DNA from: Timema cristinae
Lineage: Eukaryota > Arthropoda > Insecta > Phasmatodea > Timematidae
Length of the DNA stretch: 64,000 nt
Direction of reading: 5' to 3'
Assembly (NCBI GenBank): GCA_039000515.1
Contig: JBCFYV010000012.1
Location: 11,717,068-11,781,067 of the forward strand
Shown: one piece after another, positions 22,691 to 34,256 of the stretch
Layout: each line of letters starts with the position of its first letter
How positions within the stretch are numbered: the first letter of the stretch is position 1
Program-made: the position numbers and the translations under genes
Notes under the pieces: model-generated
What the model was told of the DNA's origin: nothing
Seen by the model: the letters and a program-made list of their open reading frames with translations, nothing else
Databases searched by the model: none

Positions 22691-23026
22691 GTTCATTGTT
22701 AAAGTTCCTGGCTTTAATTCTATTGATTTTAGAAATGGTTCCTAGTGCCGAAAAGGAAATTTAGCTTTCATTGTTAATATACGAAGCCTTCGTTTGCACT
22801 AGCGATAACCAAAGCCAGTCCTAGAGTGGCTCATCACTTCACACGTTCACTCTTTTATACGCAGAAGCACAGGTCACAGATTACGAAACGATGGGATGAC
22901 AACGGGGGGGGGGGGGGACCTAAGAACAAGAACATGGAGGGTAATATTCTACGAGCATCTAGACGGCCGTGGAAGCGAAACTTTGGCACTTCTTTCCAAT
23001 CTTTGACCAGGGTGGGGAGTGCTGTT

Positions 23027-23204
23027 ATTATTATTATTATTAGCACCGCGTCTTACTACCCGTTCGGGTTATACGCACTTACGCTAATGTGTAATGGTAG
23101 GGTGATTGTGAGATGAAATGGAGGACCTACAGTTTAACGTGGAATCCGAACCACGGTGGAGGCCTGGCATTCCCCACATTCACAAGATGTCTTGTCAGAG
23201 GTGA
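23027..23204 (-). mobile_element. SINE-B, 5'-truncated, inserted in the 3' LTR
   Basis: It is flanked by gggagtgctgtt at 23015-23026 and 23205-23216. The other LTR has one copy of this target (near 30887) and no insert. The SINE body ('ccaccgtggttcggattcca' in the minus sense) and the hairpin tail with its trinucleotide run are clear. Confidence 0.92.
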
Positions 23205-23400
23205 GGGAGTGCTGTTGTTGTTGAGTGTTTGAATGGGCGCGGCTCTCAGTATAGCTTGGACGGTCGTCTTGTTTGGGTGGATTGTTTTGGTGGGCCGGTC
23301 GTGCGTGTTGTCAAGCCAGCCGCAGGTGGAGTCGGTACAATTGGGTAAGTCCTATGTATTTGTTTTCGTTGGTTGTGTTTAGCTTGTGGATAATGCTACA

Positions 23401-25700
23401 AATTGTAACGTTGATTGACATAAACATTACAAGCATGAAGGATATACTGGCGAATGAACACTATTTCAACAACACCGAAGAATAAACAATATTGTACTCA
23501 CCAAAATTGACCCGTTTCTCGGCAGTGTGTCTCGAGTCTCGTTAAACAACATCCCTGTTCGCGAGCACTATATCCGCACCGAGTGTGAAAACAAGACTAA
23601 AAGAGTTATAGGTATGGCAAGTTGAGCGCGTAGTCACCCGTTGCATCATGGGAATGACCTCGTGATTGATACGTGATGTACTACGCGTCCCTCCAATGAT
23701 CTAGTTTTTTACTTTGGTGACTTACTACCCCTTCCCTCTGTTCCGCGTGATTGTTCTTTGATGTTCTTTTGTTCCCCCTATGTTCCCCTCCTCTCAGTGA
23801 ATAACGGTTTATATACTGGTGCTGTTTGTGTTGTAAACTCACTTCTTGAATCAACCGTGTCGCTAGACACTTGCTCTAAGATGGGATTTTTCCCAAGGTA
23901 TATACAAAATTAATTGTGGGCTTACTTTTTGTTATTTTGGGTTAAATTACTATTTTTGTAAACATGACGAATTATGTAGCCCAACGGGGCGTAATATATC
24001 TTATTACAGGTTAAATATATTATTGGGAGTTTTTGCCCTTCCGGCTTGGTAAATAATGGTCAAAACCTTGAGGGACATTATCTTTTGTAGTTTTTTTTAT
24101 CTTACATCTTTTAAGGCGTAATGCCTGGATAATATGGGAAATGTTTATAGCCCTTAAGGCTAAATATTGTTTATATTTATTTTTTATGGCTAAGTCCATG
24201 ATTTAATATCTCCTTTAAAAAGATAGATTTTGGTTGCCATAAATAGTTGTGTTTGTAAATTGTAATTCTAAGTCATATGATACAATCCGGTTTTGAAATG
24301 CAGATTGTTAGCCTGGGCGGCTAATTATTGTTGTCATTATACTGCGGGTTGTCGCGGAGACCCATTGAGGGGTCGTATATTAATTCTAAAAATAATTGTT
24401 AGGACAAATGTTGTTATGGCAACGATACAACAGTATTATCACGGGCATAACCCCGTTGTTCATATATCTATATAAATATATATATTTTATTTATTGATAC
24501 CTATATTCATATATATACCTATTGTTATTTTTAATAAATAAATATTTATTTACTTCACATGCAATCTTTAATTTACTATTGCAGGTAAAAAAGTAATTGT
24601 TTTTACTCTAAGAATTCTCACCTTTTTCCCCCTTGACTGATAGTACAAAATAACGGGTGTTGGTTGGGAAGGCTTCATGACAGCAAATTGTTGTATAGGT
24701 CAGACTGAAGGCCTATTCGCATTTATGTGGTCCTACTGCTCTTCTGCAATTAATCATTTGTTAGTTTTTTTATGTATATGTGCGCCTGTCCTTGTCCATT
24801 AGAGGAGAAGGAGGACGGTACATAATCTCCCGCCCCAGTGGTCACGAAGATGAGGAGGGGGAGGGGCACAGGAGGTCTCGGCTCTTTACATCCTTTCACC
24901 AACTTGAACAGGCTGTGGCTATCCTTGGTCTCTGAGCCGACAGCGCCATGCCCAGACACCTGCTGGCATTTATGGACCTCCAAAGTCCCTCCGCCTTGGA
25001 ACACCATGCATGGGTAGCTCGGCTCACACCCCAGCCACTCTCCATCCAATGTTCGGGCCCCATTCGTTCATGTCCCAGGCCCCAGTATCCCATGCCAGAT
25101 TTGCCGTTCGGCTACTTAAAGGACATCGTCACCTCACTCATATTCCCACTGCCAGTCCAGGTCGCTCTCCACCGGGCAGCGTGTGGATGAAGGAGGTCGA
25201 AAAAAATGGGGCGGGGGGAGAGACATGAAAAAGGAGGGAGTCCTGTGAGCTGCGCATACAAAAGAAAGGGATTAATGTCTGTGCAATAGATATTATACAC
25301 CATATCTGTGACCGTGGGCATAGGATCTTGAAAGTTCCACTTTGATTGGTCTATGACCCTCTCGCTTTTCTACGAGGGGTTCATACAAAAACAGTCATTA
25401 ATCACTTGCTGCATAATTTTCACTCTTGATCTCTTGACATTCATAAATTACCACGGGTCCAACAATACACAAAATATATAGATTAATCAGTTACCTTAAG
25501 GCCGTTGATTTGCATTGCACTTTTGTAGCTTTCACATATGTAGGTGTATCATAATCACCAAGAAATTTACATTCATGCTAGCCACAAGGGCGGTAATATA
25601 CAATTTTTTTGGTACCTATACGGATTATCTTCACTCATATCCTAAATCACCTACTAAAACTTACAACTAAACACTTAGTCATCCTTAGGGACTCTAGGAC
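23401..25700. other. Gypsy element interior between integrase and 3' LTR, unexplained
   Basis: No domain was recognised. The interval holds AT-rich sequence (23880-24600) and a markedly GC-rich block at 24780-25250. Reading frames there (for example 25049-24750, minus) show no family motif, so no envelope-like gene can be claimed. The block may be a separate insertion. Confidence 0.4.
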
Positions 25701-25972
25701 TCGAAGACTTGATGTGACTGACGTGTGCACGTCTAGTAATCGTTCCGTTGGCTAATTGTTTGAGGAGGACCGTGATAGGGGTTAAAAACTTATCTATCCT
25801 CATGGCCCACTCCACCTTGGGCACATCTTGGCAGATTCTTCTCGACCGCGGAGCTCAAGGGGAATTAACGGCAGAACACATGCTCACCTATCTCACATGG
25901 AACCGGGAGTCTACCTTTGTTATACTAGTTAGCTACCCTTCTCTGAGCTCGCCTGAGGTGATCCAAGGCTCC

Positions 25973-26973
25973 CTACACCTGTCCCCATGGGAAACCGATC
26001 ATCCTCCACTGCAATTGACCCACGTCCCAAATAGCCAGAAGGGGGTGGATTAACTCTCTACCTAGAAATATCGATGCAGGCGAACACCCTATGGATTCGT
26101 GGAAGGCGGTGTTAAAAGCTAAATTAAGAAAATCAATTTCCTGATCCCATCGATTCTGAGCCTGGCTATGGAAAATAGTAAGAGCAACTACCAGATTCCT
26201 ATTAAAGCGTTCTACATGATTAGGGCCAGGGTGATAGGGGCTGGTGGTGACGTGTTTGATGCCCCAACCGAAGCACATAATTTTAAATGTGGCAAACCTG
26301 AAGCAGGGTCATTTCGTTTACAATTATGCGGGGCGCTCCAAAAAGGGACCAAACCCGCTTACTCATGGCGTTGACAGTGCTCGTCGCTTTCATGTTACGC
26401 AGAGGGATAAGAATGGCAAATTTAGTAAAGGCGTCTACAAGAACAAGAATACACATGTTACCCAAGGTCGTCCGGGTAATGGGCCCTAATAATCCAGAAT
26501 ACTTTATCCCAAGGGCGTTGGGAAACATCAGCCGAATGATACCCAACTTTGGAATTCTAGGTGGGTTTAGCCCTCTGGAAATCCTCACAGCGGCCAACCC
26601 ATTCCCTGACGTATTTATATAACCCGGACCAAAAAAATTCACGCTACACATTTTTTACCGTTTTCAGTACACCCAGGTGTCCACCAAACACAGAGTTATG
26701 GAAGTATCGTAACAGCATGGGGTGCAAGGTTACGGGTACTACCACCTTCCTACTTTCCCCGTTGGCATTACACACGACAAGGTCCCTAAATATCGAGTAC
26801 TGCCCTATCTTCTCTCCCTTCAGTATACTCTCAATGACGTTGATACACTGGGGGTCACTACCTTGATGATCCCTAATCACTATGAAGAATTCAGGAATGG
26901 ACCTGATTACCAACGACTTGGGGCTACATTCCCCTGTCACGACAGGACCACAATCCTTTGTCATACAAGACAA
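25973..26973 (-). pseudogene. Gypsy integrase, broken
   Basis: The order on the minus strand is as follows. The zinc-binding N-terminal part lies at about 26770-26644 (histidines in RYFHNSVFGGHLG). The catalytic core lies at 26651-26283 (first Asp in ILVLVDAFTKF). The rest of the core and the C-terminal side lie at 26278-25973 (TTSPYHPGPNHVERFNRNL with the catalytic Glu). The second catalytic Asp, expected in a 'IVSDNG'-like motif, is replaced in this copy: the site reads RIIVNEMT. The pieces are in different frames. Confidence 0.9.
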
Positions 26974-27250
26974 AGCATCAGCGGTAGCGTTAAGCTTCCC
27001 CGAAATGTGGTGGTAGAAAATTTAAATCTGGACAATCTCCATACCCATCTCCCAACCTTACCCAACTGTTTGGGATGGGTCCACATCCACGCAAGTGCCT
27101 GATTATCGGTGTAAAGCTCGAACTCCCTTTGCTCTAAATAGTCCGTGAACCGCTCCATGCCTGTGACGCAGGCGAGACATTCTTTTTTCGTAGGCACTGT
27201 ACCTCCTTTACTTTTTAAAGAATTCAGAGGTGCGGCAATTTCCTAAAAGG
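26961..27250 (-). pseudogene. Gypsy RNase H fragment
   Basis: It encodes TKKECLACVTGMERFTDYLE and ELYTDNQALAWMW, the standard Ty3/Gypsy RNase H signature with the catalytic Glu and Asp. It is truncated by a stop or frameshift towards the reverse transcriptase side. Confidence 0.9.
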
Positions 27251-27392
27251 AAGGAATAAATCTCGCGTAATATGCGCACATCCCTACAAACCTCATAACG
27301 CCCTTCAGATTCTTGGGAGGGGGATAATCAATTATAGGGTGGACGCGCTCCGAATCAATAAGTAAGTTCCCCGAGGAAATCACATAGCCAAG

Positions 27393-28010
27393 TTACTTAA
27401 TTGATGATTTAGCCCATGTAACTTTATCAGGATTGACAGTAAAACCCACAGTACCAAGACGAGATAATACCTCTTCTAAATGATTCACATGGTCGTCTAA
27501 AGAGTTGCTGTAGACACAAATATCGTCTAAATAATTGAAAACATACTTAAACTTAATGTCAGATAACACATGATCCAAGACACGACTCAGCGCTTGCCGC
27601 TACAACCCAGGGGGACACGATTTAATTCATACTGCCTCCAAGGGGTGACGAAATCCATGTATTTCGAAGACTCTACTAGGGCACACTGCAAGAAACTAGC
27701 GTTAAGATCGATCAAACTGACTACCTTGGCCCTACCAAGATGTTGAAAGGCAGATTCTATGCTAGGCATAGGGTAAGGATCGAACTGTATCTTCTTGTTG
27801 ATCTTACGATAATCTACAATGAGTCTATACCCTTCGTGTTTTTTGGGAATAATAAACGCGGGGCTGGCGTACGGCGATTTGGAGGGGTGGATAACTCCTT
27901 TAGACTATTGATCTTCAATTAACTCACGAAAAATTTTCATCTTAGGTGGGGCGCAAGAGTATGGACCGGACCTAATGGGAACGTTTTCTTCAACAATAAT
28001 GTCATAGGGG
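27393..28010 (-). pseudogene. Gypsy reverse transcriptase, broken
   Basis: 27769-27587 encodes the fingers/palm region (SLIDLNASFLQCAL). 27578-27393 encodes the active-site motif in FNYLDDICVYS (YxDD type) and GFTVNPDKVTWAKSSIK. The N-terminal part upstream to about 28010 is in other frames. At least two frame breaks are present. Confidence 0.92.
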
Positions 28011-28349
28011 AGTACGTCGCATTTACCTAATCGGGTGGTAATCACATCAGAAAACCTTGAAATTATCCCATAACCGCGTCCTCACTGCTGTTTACAAGAT
28101 GGACGCCACACACAGTAGCAGAACGACACAACTTAATTTTAGTATTAGGGGAAATTCAAATGATAACATCTGCAACCAGAATTAATAACAGCACCCTTTT
28201 CCCACAGAAAATCATTTCCTCATATAATGTCATAAGGGAGGGATTGGATACAATATAAATTTCTCTTCCATGAAAATCCCATGATCTTAATGGCTAAACA
28301 TACTCTCTACTGTGCTAACAGTAAATTTCCATTCCCCATAATAAATGGT

Positions 28350-28565
28350 TTAGAGTCTACGTTTTTCGATGATGACCTTACAAGACTTATTTAACTTATT
28401 CAGGAAATCGGTGTTTATAAAGGACCCACTGGAACCAGTGTCCAGTAGCGCAAAGCCGGGGTTTGACCCAATAGTAATCTTTACCACGGGGGGGGGGGGG
28501 GGGGGGGTATTACATCGTTTACTACATTTACGCGTGGCGGTCCCCTTCTCACTACCACGCGTCAC
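28350..28565 (-). pseudogene. Gypsy aspartic protease fragment
   Basis: It encodes a retropepsin active-site loop, ALLDTGSSGSFINTDFLNKL. Upstream is a poly-proline run created by an 18-base homopolymer (about 28490-28507 on the plus strand). That run is a probable site of length change. Confidence 0.85.
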
Positions 28566-28773
28566 ACATTTCCCGACTGACTATCGCGTTGCAAGTGTCC
28601 TAAATGGTGACAACGAAAGCCTCTAACGCGTGACAAGTCCTCGTCTTTGTGACCTAATAGCGCCTAGCGGTCTCTGGGGGGTGGGGAAGGGGGAGATCGG
28701 ACGATACCCGGATGCAGGAAGGGGTCATACGTTGATTCACATAATTCACAATAGGCGCGGGATGGGCATCCAA

Positions 28774-29616
28774 TTATTCTTTCTCAGCTAGTAGGGAACC
28801 TTCGATATTAAATGCAAACAAATATAAGTCAGGCAAGGTGGTTGGCTTGTGGGAAAACACAAAATGCCTCCTATTTAATGGGGATGCGTTCTCCAAAATA
28901 ATCTCCACGACTTCTCCCTCAGTCAGATTAAGGTTCAAAATCTCTGCAGCTTCAGAAATAGCTAAGATAAAAACCTTAAAAGGTTTTGTGGCATTGAAAA
29001 CGCCGCACATGTAACATACATAGTCTTTCTCTCTCTCTTCTGGAGACCAAAGACTCTAAAATACGATTTCTCGCTATGCTCCAACTGAGAACCAATTGTA
29101 CATATTCAGAGACTGAGTGAGCTAAAATACCCGTGATTTTTCCCATACAAAGGATGAGAAACTCTATATCTCCTACAAGCCCAAGTTTTGAAACTCTATT
29201 TGCTTCTAATTAAAACGTAAACAATATACTACAAGATTGCCCGTCACAAACTGGCAATAATTTAAGACTATAGCTGGCAATTTTACTCAGTGTTTTTGAG
29301 GGGATAGTAATCGGATGACATCTAATAGGAGCGACGGTGGTTCTGATGTGCTCTCTGACCTCCTCTAACTCTTCATTATTTGACTTACACAGTTCACTAT
29401 TTCCCAGAGAAGGATGGCTAACAGTATGGCTAATGTCTAAAGTATCAGAGACGTCCGACTTACAGATATTTTCCGATAGCAAGGACCACAGTACTCCTAC
29501 GTTAGCATCAGGGGGTAACGAGATGTTCGCGCCTTGAGTTCCTGGCGAAGATCCACGGAATTGATTCTGTAGATGTCAGATTTGGTGTTGATCAAGCTCC
29601 CAGGTGCGTTGGCCAT
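28774..29616 (-). pseudogene. Gypsy gag, broken
   Basis: A likely start ATG lies at 29616-29614, 93 bases inside the 5' LTR, and opens MANAPGSLINTKSDIYRINS. The frame breaks near 29520, and later parts are readable at 29482-29210 and 29010-28774 (FKVFILAISEAAEILNLNLT). There is no recognisable zinc knuckle. Confidence 0.7.
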
Positions 29617-29708
29617 GGCGGATGGTTGGATCATGAAACAAAAGTTAATCAGCAATATCAGGTTGAACTCACCCATGCGTGGACTCTATAGCAGAGTAGC
29701 GCAGAATT

Positions 29709-31084
29709 TGAACCATATTTTTACCCTAACACCTAACTTTGATGGTTCAAATAAAAAAAAAATTAATAATAATAAAGCATCAAATTGAGAGAGTGTGCAA
29801 GGTAAGTTAGAAAATTGCGGAAAAACAGGGATAAACATTAACAATACCCACGCAATATAGAACTACTGCGGGCTCAACAAGATATAATATTAAACCAGAA
29901 CGTAACAATACCTCAGAATAGATTATCTTACAGACCTCGGATACCATGTGATACCTAAGGATGAACGTAAAAAGGTAGTAAGTACAAACTTCATCGTCAA
30001 ATGTTGTTTATTAAATATTAATAAAGAATTATAAGACTTTTTTTATTTTAGTTAAAGTTCCAAGTTTTAAGTCCATCAATCTTAGACACAAATACTAAAT
30101 GTAAAAGTATGAAGCTAAAATATATTGCTCTTCGAAATAAATACAAGTGCAAAAGAAATATAAACATTGTCTTTAGATACTTCAACTTTAGTTAACATCC
30201 TAAACTTTAAGTCCATTTATCTTTGACACAAATACAAGAGTAAAAGTTTAAAGTTAAAGTCCATTACTCTTCGAAATAAATTCAAGTGCAACAGAAATAT
30301 AAACATTATCTTTAGATACTTCAACTTTAGTTAACGTCCTAATCTTTAAGTCCATAAATCTTTGACACAAACACTAAGTGTAAAGTTTAAAGTTAAAGTC
30401 CATTACTCTTCGAAATAAATACAAGTGCAAAAGAAATATAATCATTACCATTTGATACTTCAACTTTAGTTAAAATCCTAAGCTTTAAGTCCATCTACTT
30501 AAACATAAATATTAAGTAAAAAGGTTCATAGTTAAAGTTCCAAGTTTTAAGTCTATTGATATTAGAAATGGTTCCTAATTGCCGAAAGAGAATTTTGAAG
30601 ACATACAAGATTATGCCGAAAAGGAAATTTAGCTTACATTGTTAATATCCGACACCTTCGTTTGCACTAGCGATAACCAAAGCCAGTCCTAGAGTGGCTC
30701 ATCACTTCACACGGTCATTCTTTTATACGCTGAAGCACAGGCCACAGAATACGGAACGATGGGACGACAAGGGTGTGGGGACCAAAGAACAAAAACTTGG
30801 AGGGGAATATTTTACGAGCATCTAAACGGCCGTGGAAGCGGAACTTTGGCACTGGCGATCTTCTTTCCAATCTTTGACCAGGGGTGGGGAGTGCTGCTGT
30901 TGTTGAGTGTTTTTTAATGGGCGCGGCTCTCAGTATAGCTTGGACGGTCGTCTTGTTCGGGTGGATTGTTTCGGTTGGCCATTCGTGCGTGTTGTCGAGC
31001 CAGCCGCAGGTGGAGTCGGTAAAATTGGGTAAGTCCGTTGTATTGGTTTTCTTTGTTTGTGTATATCTTGTGGCTAATGCTACA
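29709..31084 (-). repeat. 5' LTR of the Gypsy element (1376 bp)
   Basis: This is the partner of 21472-23400. It has three copies of the 139-140-bp tandem unit (landmarks near 30130, 30269 and 30408), and its right edge ends 'aatgctaca' next to the acac target duplication. Many single-base differences from the other LTR indicate a long time since insertion. Confidence 0.9.
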
Positions 31085-31379
31085 ACACGACGATGCGGTC
31101 ATATGTCATTCATTGGGCATCACATGGTATAATTGCAATCATTGATATTATTAGTGCGCTATACGATCATCCGCACCAACATATTGGTGACAATACGATT
31201 AAGGCCTCTCAGAATGCGTCTGAGCCCCATCATAGCGTGTGATTCAAAGACTAAGGTGATAATTTTTGATAAGGACGGTTCAGGAAATGATTATAAGTTT
31301 AGTATAAAAATGTAAAGCTGTTAAAACAAGTGAATTATTTTGTGTATTTCGTCAGAATGTTCTGTAAAACTGGAAGGCT

Positions 31380-31790
31380 AGATGATGAAATCGACAGATG
31401 GGTGAATGCATCTCTGAGAGTAGTTGGATGTATGTAGACTATAGGAAATACTCAATTAGTATCGAAAGAGGCAACGATGGCAATATATAAATTGTGTTAA
31501 TGTCAACATTGCTTTATGGATGTGAAGCGTGGTTTGGTCAGGAGGAGAAACATAAGAGCAAGGTGAATGCAGATGGAATTAGATATCTAACAAATATATG
31601 TGGAAAAACAGTAATGAATGGGTGCTGAAAGAGGGAGGTTTGAAAGGGAATCCAATAGGTCAATGTGAAAGAAGCGTATTTCGTTGGTTTGGGCATGTTG
31701 AAGGGATGAATGTAGATCGAGGGATGACGTAAATATATAGAGTGTGTGGATCAAAATGAAGGTGTCGGCCATGAACACGTGGCTAAATGT
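31380..31790 (+). mobile_element. LINE fragment, C-terminal region
   Basis: Across several frames the plus strand encodes LDDEIDRWVNASLRVVGCM, then LVSKEATMAIYKLC. A cysteine-tryptophan motif region and NEWVLKEGGLKGNPIGQCER follow. A basic motif with 'W.GHVEGMN' completes it. This is the carboxy-terminal part of the LINE family also seen at 63275-64000 and 52120-52290. It is frameshifted and has stops. Confidence 0.85.
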
Positions 31791-31794
31791 GTTA

Positions 31795-31900
31795 GATCAT
31801 TGATTCCCAAACTGTTCTCCGTGGATCCCAAGGGATCCGTGAACAGCTCCCAGGGGATCCATGGATTAATTTCTATAATGGATACACTGATTTATTTTAA
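31795..31900 (+). mobile_element. hAT-type terminal repeat or MITE end
   Basis: The sequence 'ttgattcccaaactgttctc' followed by repeated 'ggatcc' segments resembles hAT left ends (compare 655). The right end was not found; sequence to about 33000 is AT-rich without features. Confidence 0.45.
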
Positions 31901-33320
31901 AGCAATAATATTTTGATAGAAATAAACACGAAACTTATTTAATGACTATACCTTTAGTTTATATGACTTAGAATATCTAGCTAAGAGACCACCTCTTGAA
32001 TAGATCCTTATAGTCCAATTGAGCCACCTCAGTTTATATGTTAAGCTATTTAGGAAGGAAGTTTAGAAAAGTGTTAAGCTATTTTTTGCTGAATCCCTCC
32101 CTAATTTTTGCCTATTTTACTCAGTGTGTGTTGTGCTTAGAAACCGTGTACCATATGGCAGTCCCGCCTTCCTCCCCACCCCATCCTATGTACGCATGCG
32201 CACAACATTTAAACACCACGTCGTTGGCACTGTGAAGCGCACAGTTCCAAACAAAGATGTTTGAATCTTTTTCATAAACTGGGGGATGGCTTCTGAAGTA
32301 CTGACATTAGCCTTAAGGAATATATATTGTACTACAAAAATAAATAAAGAAAAAATGACTCATTATATTAAATGTTATCGATAATATCAAGTTAAAATAT
32401 GGGGTGCTGCAGTTACGCAGTGCCTATACACGAGCTGCCACTGGTAGGTATACCCATCTTTATTTGGATAGAAAAAAGCATTATATATTATACACTTTTA
32501 AGATTGTATGAATAAAATTATTGAATATCATGACGTGTTATAAACAACAAAATAAACATGTATTATACTTTAATCTTTTTTCCTAACAACTCCATAACTT
32601 CACAGACATTTAAATAGTTACTTACAATCTATTGGTTCAAATTAAGCCAAAGTGCACTTAATCGTGGAGTTATTACAATTTATTACTTATAATTGCAAAC
32701 ATGTATGAATATTAAAAATAGAAAACTTTTATTTGAAATATGTTTAATAAAACAAATGGTTTTCAAGCTATAAGCAAATATTAATATTTTTTATTTAGGA
32801 CTTTGAAATCGAAAATTAATTGTTATGCTTTTTGGTAGACAGAGATGTTCCCCCCTTCACATTGTTTTTGTATCAGGCTATGTATCATTTCATTTATGCT
32901 ATATTGTAGAATGTGATACACTAATGTCAACTATTTTGTTTCACATATCTAACGAGTTTTAAGTAAATTAGTCAGTTTTTAGTTAACAGAGCGAGAAAGT
33001 CTGTGCGGTGCACCATACCATTTTTTTTCAAATGTATTACATTTATAATCTCTTAGTTGCTAAACGAGTATTATTATACCGATGCATCGTTTAGTCAATT
33101 CACGATTTTTAAAATTAATCGATTAGGAATAATCGATTATTGAACACTTTTCGCCCATCCCTAGTTTAACAAGTTAGGCTGGTATGAGACTTCCATGTTT
33201 GCAAAGACTCGATTAGATTGATTTTAAGTTGCTTTTTAAATAAATATACATGCTAATATTTTTAACTACCCAGGCCAGGAGTTGTATAATCTGTACCCTT
33301 CAAAAGTATAAGTTTTCTTG
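31900..33320. other. Spacer without recognised gene
   Basis: This is mostly AT-rich. A small GC-richer patch at 32150-32240 has no supporting splice sites or family match. Confidence 0.45.
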
Positions 33321-33329
33321 CCAAATTTA

Positions 33330-34256
33330 ATTCGTGTTGTATGTAATAATATGTCATTCATGTGTCTAGTATGATGGGTGTGTTGTAATAATCTATTTGT
33401 CTTGTTTTAAGTTCATTGTAGATGTGAAGTAGTAGAATGAAATGATATATTCCTTTTAATGGTAACGTATTGTGATTAATGTAGATGTATTTGCTTGGAT
33501 ACATGTTAGGCAAACCATATAAAGATTTGTTTTGGGCTGTTAGAGGGGGTTGAAGGATGGTGAGTGCAGCTGATACACAAATGTGGCTGAGATACTGAAA
33601 ATGGCTACTAATGAGGGAATAATAAACAGTATTTTTCACAAGTACCGGCATTCCTGAGAATCTTCGTGGTATTCCTATTGGTAGTAGTATTTTCTTTAGA
33701 ACATAAGCCTAGTCTATATGTTTGTATCATCTAAGATATTGATCTACATGTAGTCCTAGATATTTGTTTTTGAAAGAAATTTTCTAATGATATGTAGATT
33801 TATGTGTGTATTATAACACATTTGTAGTGATACTGATATGTATGTAAGTTTTTTCTGTATTAACTGTCAATTTGTCAATTCTAAAATATTTGTTTAGAGT
33901 CATCAAGTTCTCTTGCATACTATGCACTATGGGGTTATTTATGTTTCCACAAGATGTTTATAGTATTACTGTGTCATCTGAATTGAGCTTAGGTTAGCTA
34001 TTAAGTTGTAGTTTGTCTAAATCATTAATGTAAATTAGGAAAAGCGTGGGACTAAGAACAATACCTTTTGGTAGGCCAGTATTTACATGCATTGAATTGC
34101 TATTCGAGGCATTTACCTTTACATACTGCAACCTGTTTGTCAAATAGTTCCCACTATATCCTAGCTATTTTATTCTGTGTTATATGATCATCATTGTCAA
34201 ATGCTTTACAGAGGCAATAAAGATGATAGTAGCATATTTCCCTTTATCAATAGACT
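33330..34256 (-). mobile_element. LINE reverse transcriptase (CR1/Jockey-like), 3' part
   Basis: The minus strand encodes, from right to left, KGKYATIIFIASVKHLT and then MHVNTGLPKGIVLSPTLFLI with INDLDKLQ (the 'G.PQG..LSP.LF..YINDL' box). A worn FADD box as SDDTV follows, and then the thumb and C-terminus (NTVYYSLISSHFQYLSHICV). Several stops are present. Its 5' continuation is at 35806-35870, on the far side of the inserted solo LTR. Confidence 0.88.

Larger units (their letters stand above)
21472..23400 (-). repeat. 3' LTR of the Gypsy element (1929 bp)
   Basis: Aligned by eye to 29709-31084 from 'tgaaccatatttttacccta' through 'gctaca'. It is longer than its partner for two reasons. It has six rather than three copies of a 140-bp tandem unit, and it carries a SINE-B at 23027-23204. 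The first 40 bases can fold, since 'tgaaccat' pairs with 'atggttca'. Confidence 0.9.
21468..31088 (-). mobile_element. Ty3/Gypsy LTR retrotransposon, complete but decayed
   Basis: Two LTRs (21472-23400 and 29709-31084) begin TG and end CA and are flanked by the 4-bp target duplication acac (21468-21471 and 31085-31088). Between them, on the minus strand, lie gag, protease, reverse transcriptase, RNase H and integrase in Gypsy order. Every domain is interrupted by frameshifts or stops. No standard TGG-type primer site is seen next to the 5' LTR, and no polypurine tract is seen next to the 3' LTR. It is an old copy unable to move by itself. Confidence 0.92.

Noticed and set aside
22904..22918. 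Poly-G tract as a functional G-quadruplex
   Set aside because: The partner LTR lacks the tract at the same place, so it is more likely homopolymer slippage or sequencing error than a conserved structure.
24750..25049. Envelope-like gene of the Gypsy element
   Set aside because: There is no signal peptide, membrane span or family motif; open frames occur on both strands simply because the block is GC-rich.
25748..27102. Several plus-strand open frames of about 100 codons
   Set aside because: They are antisense shadows of the integrase, RNase H and reverse transcriptase fragments on the minus strand.
29600..29708. Standard TGG-type primer binding site next to the Gypsy 5' LTR
   Set aside because: The sequence beside the LTR does not contain a recognisable tRNA 3'-end complement, so none is annotated; a diverged or unusual primer cannot be excluded.
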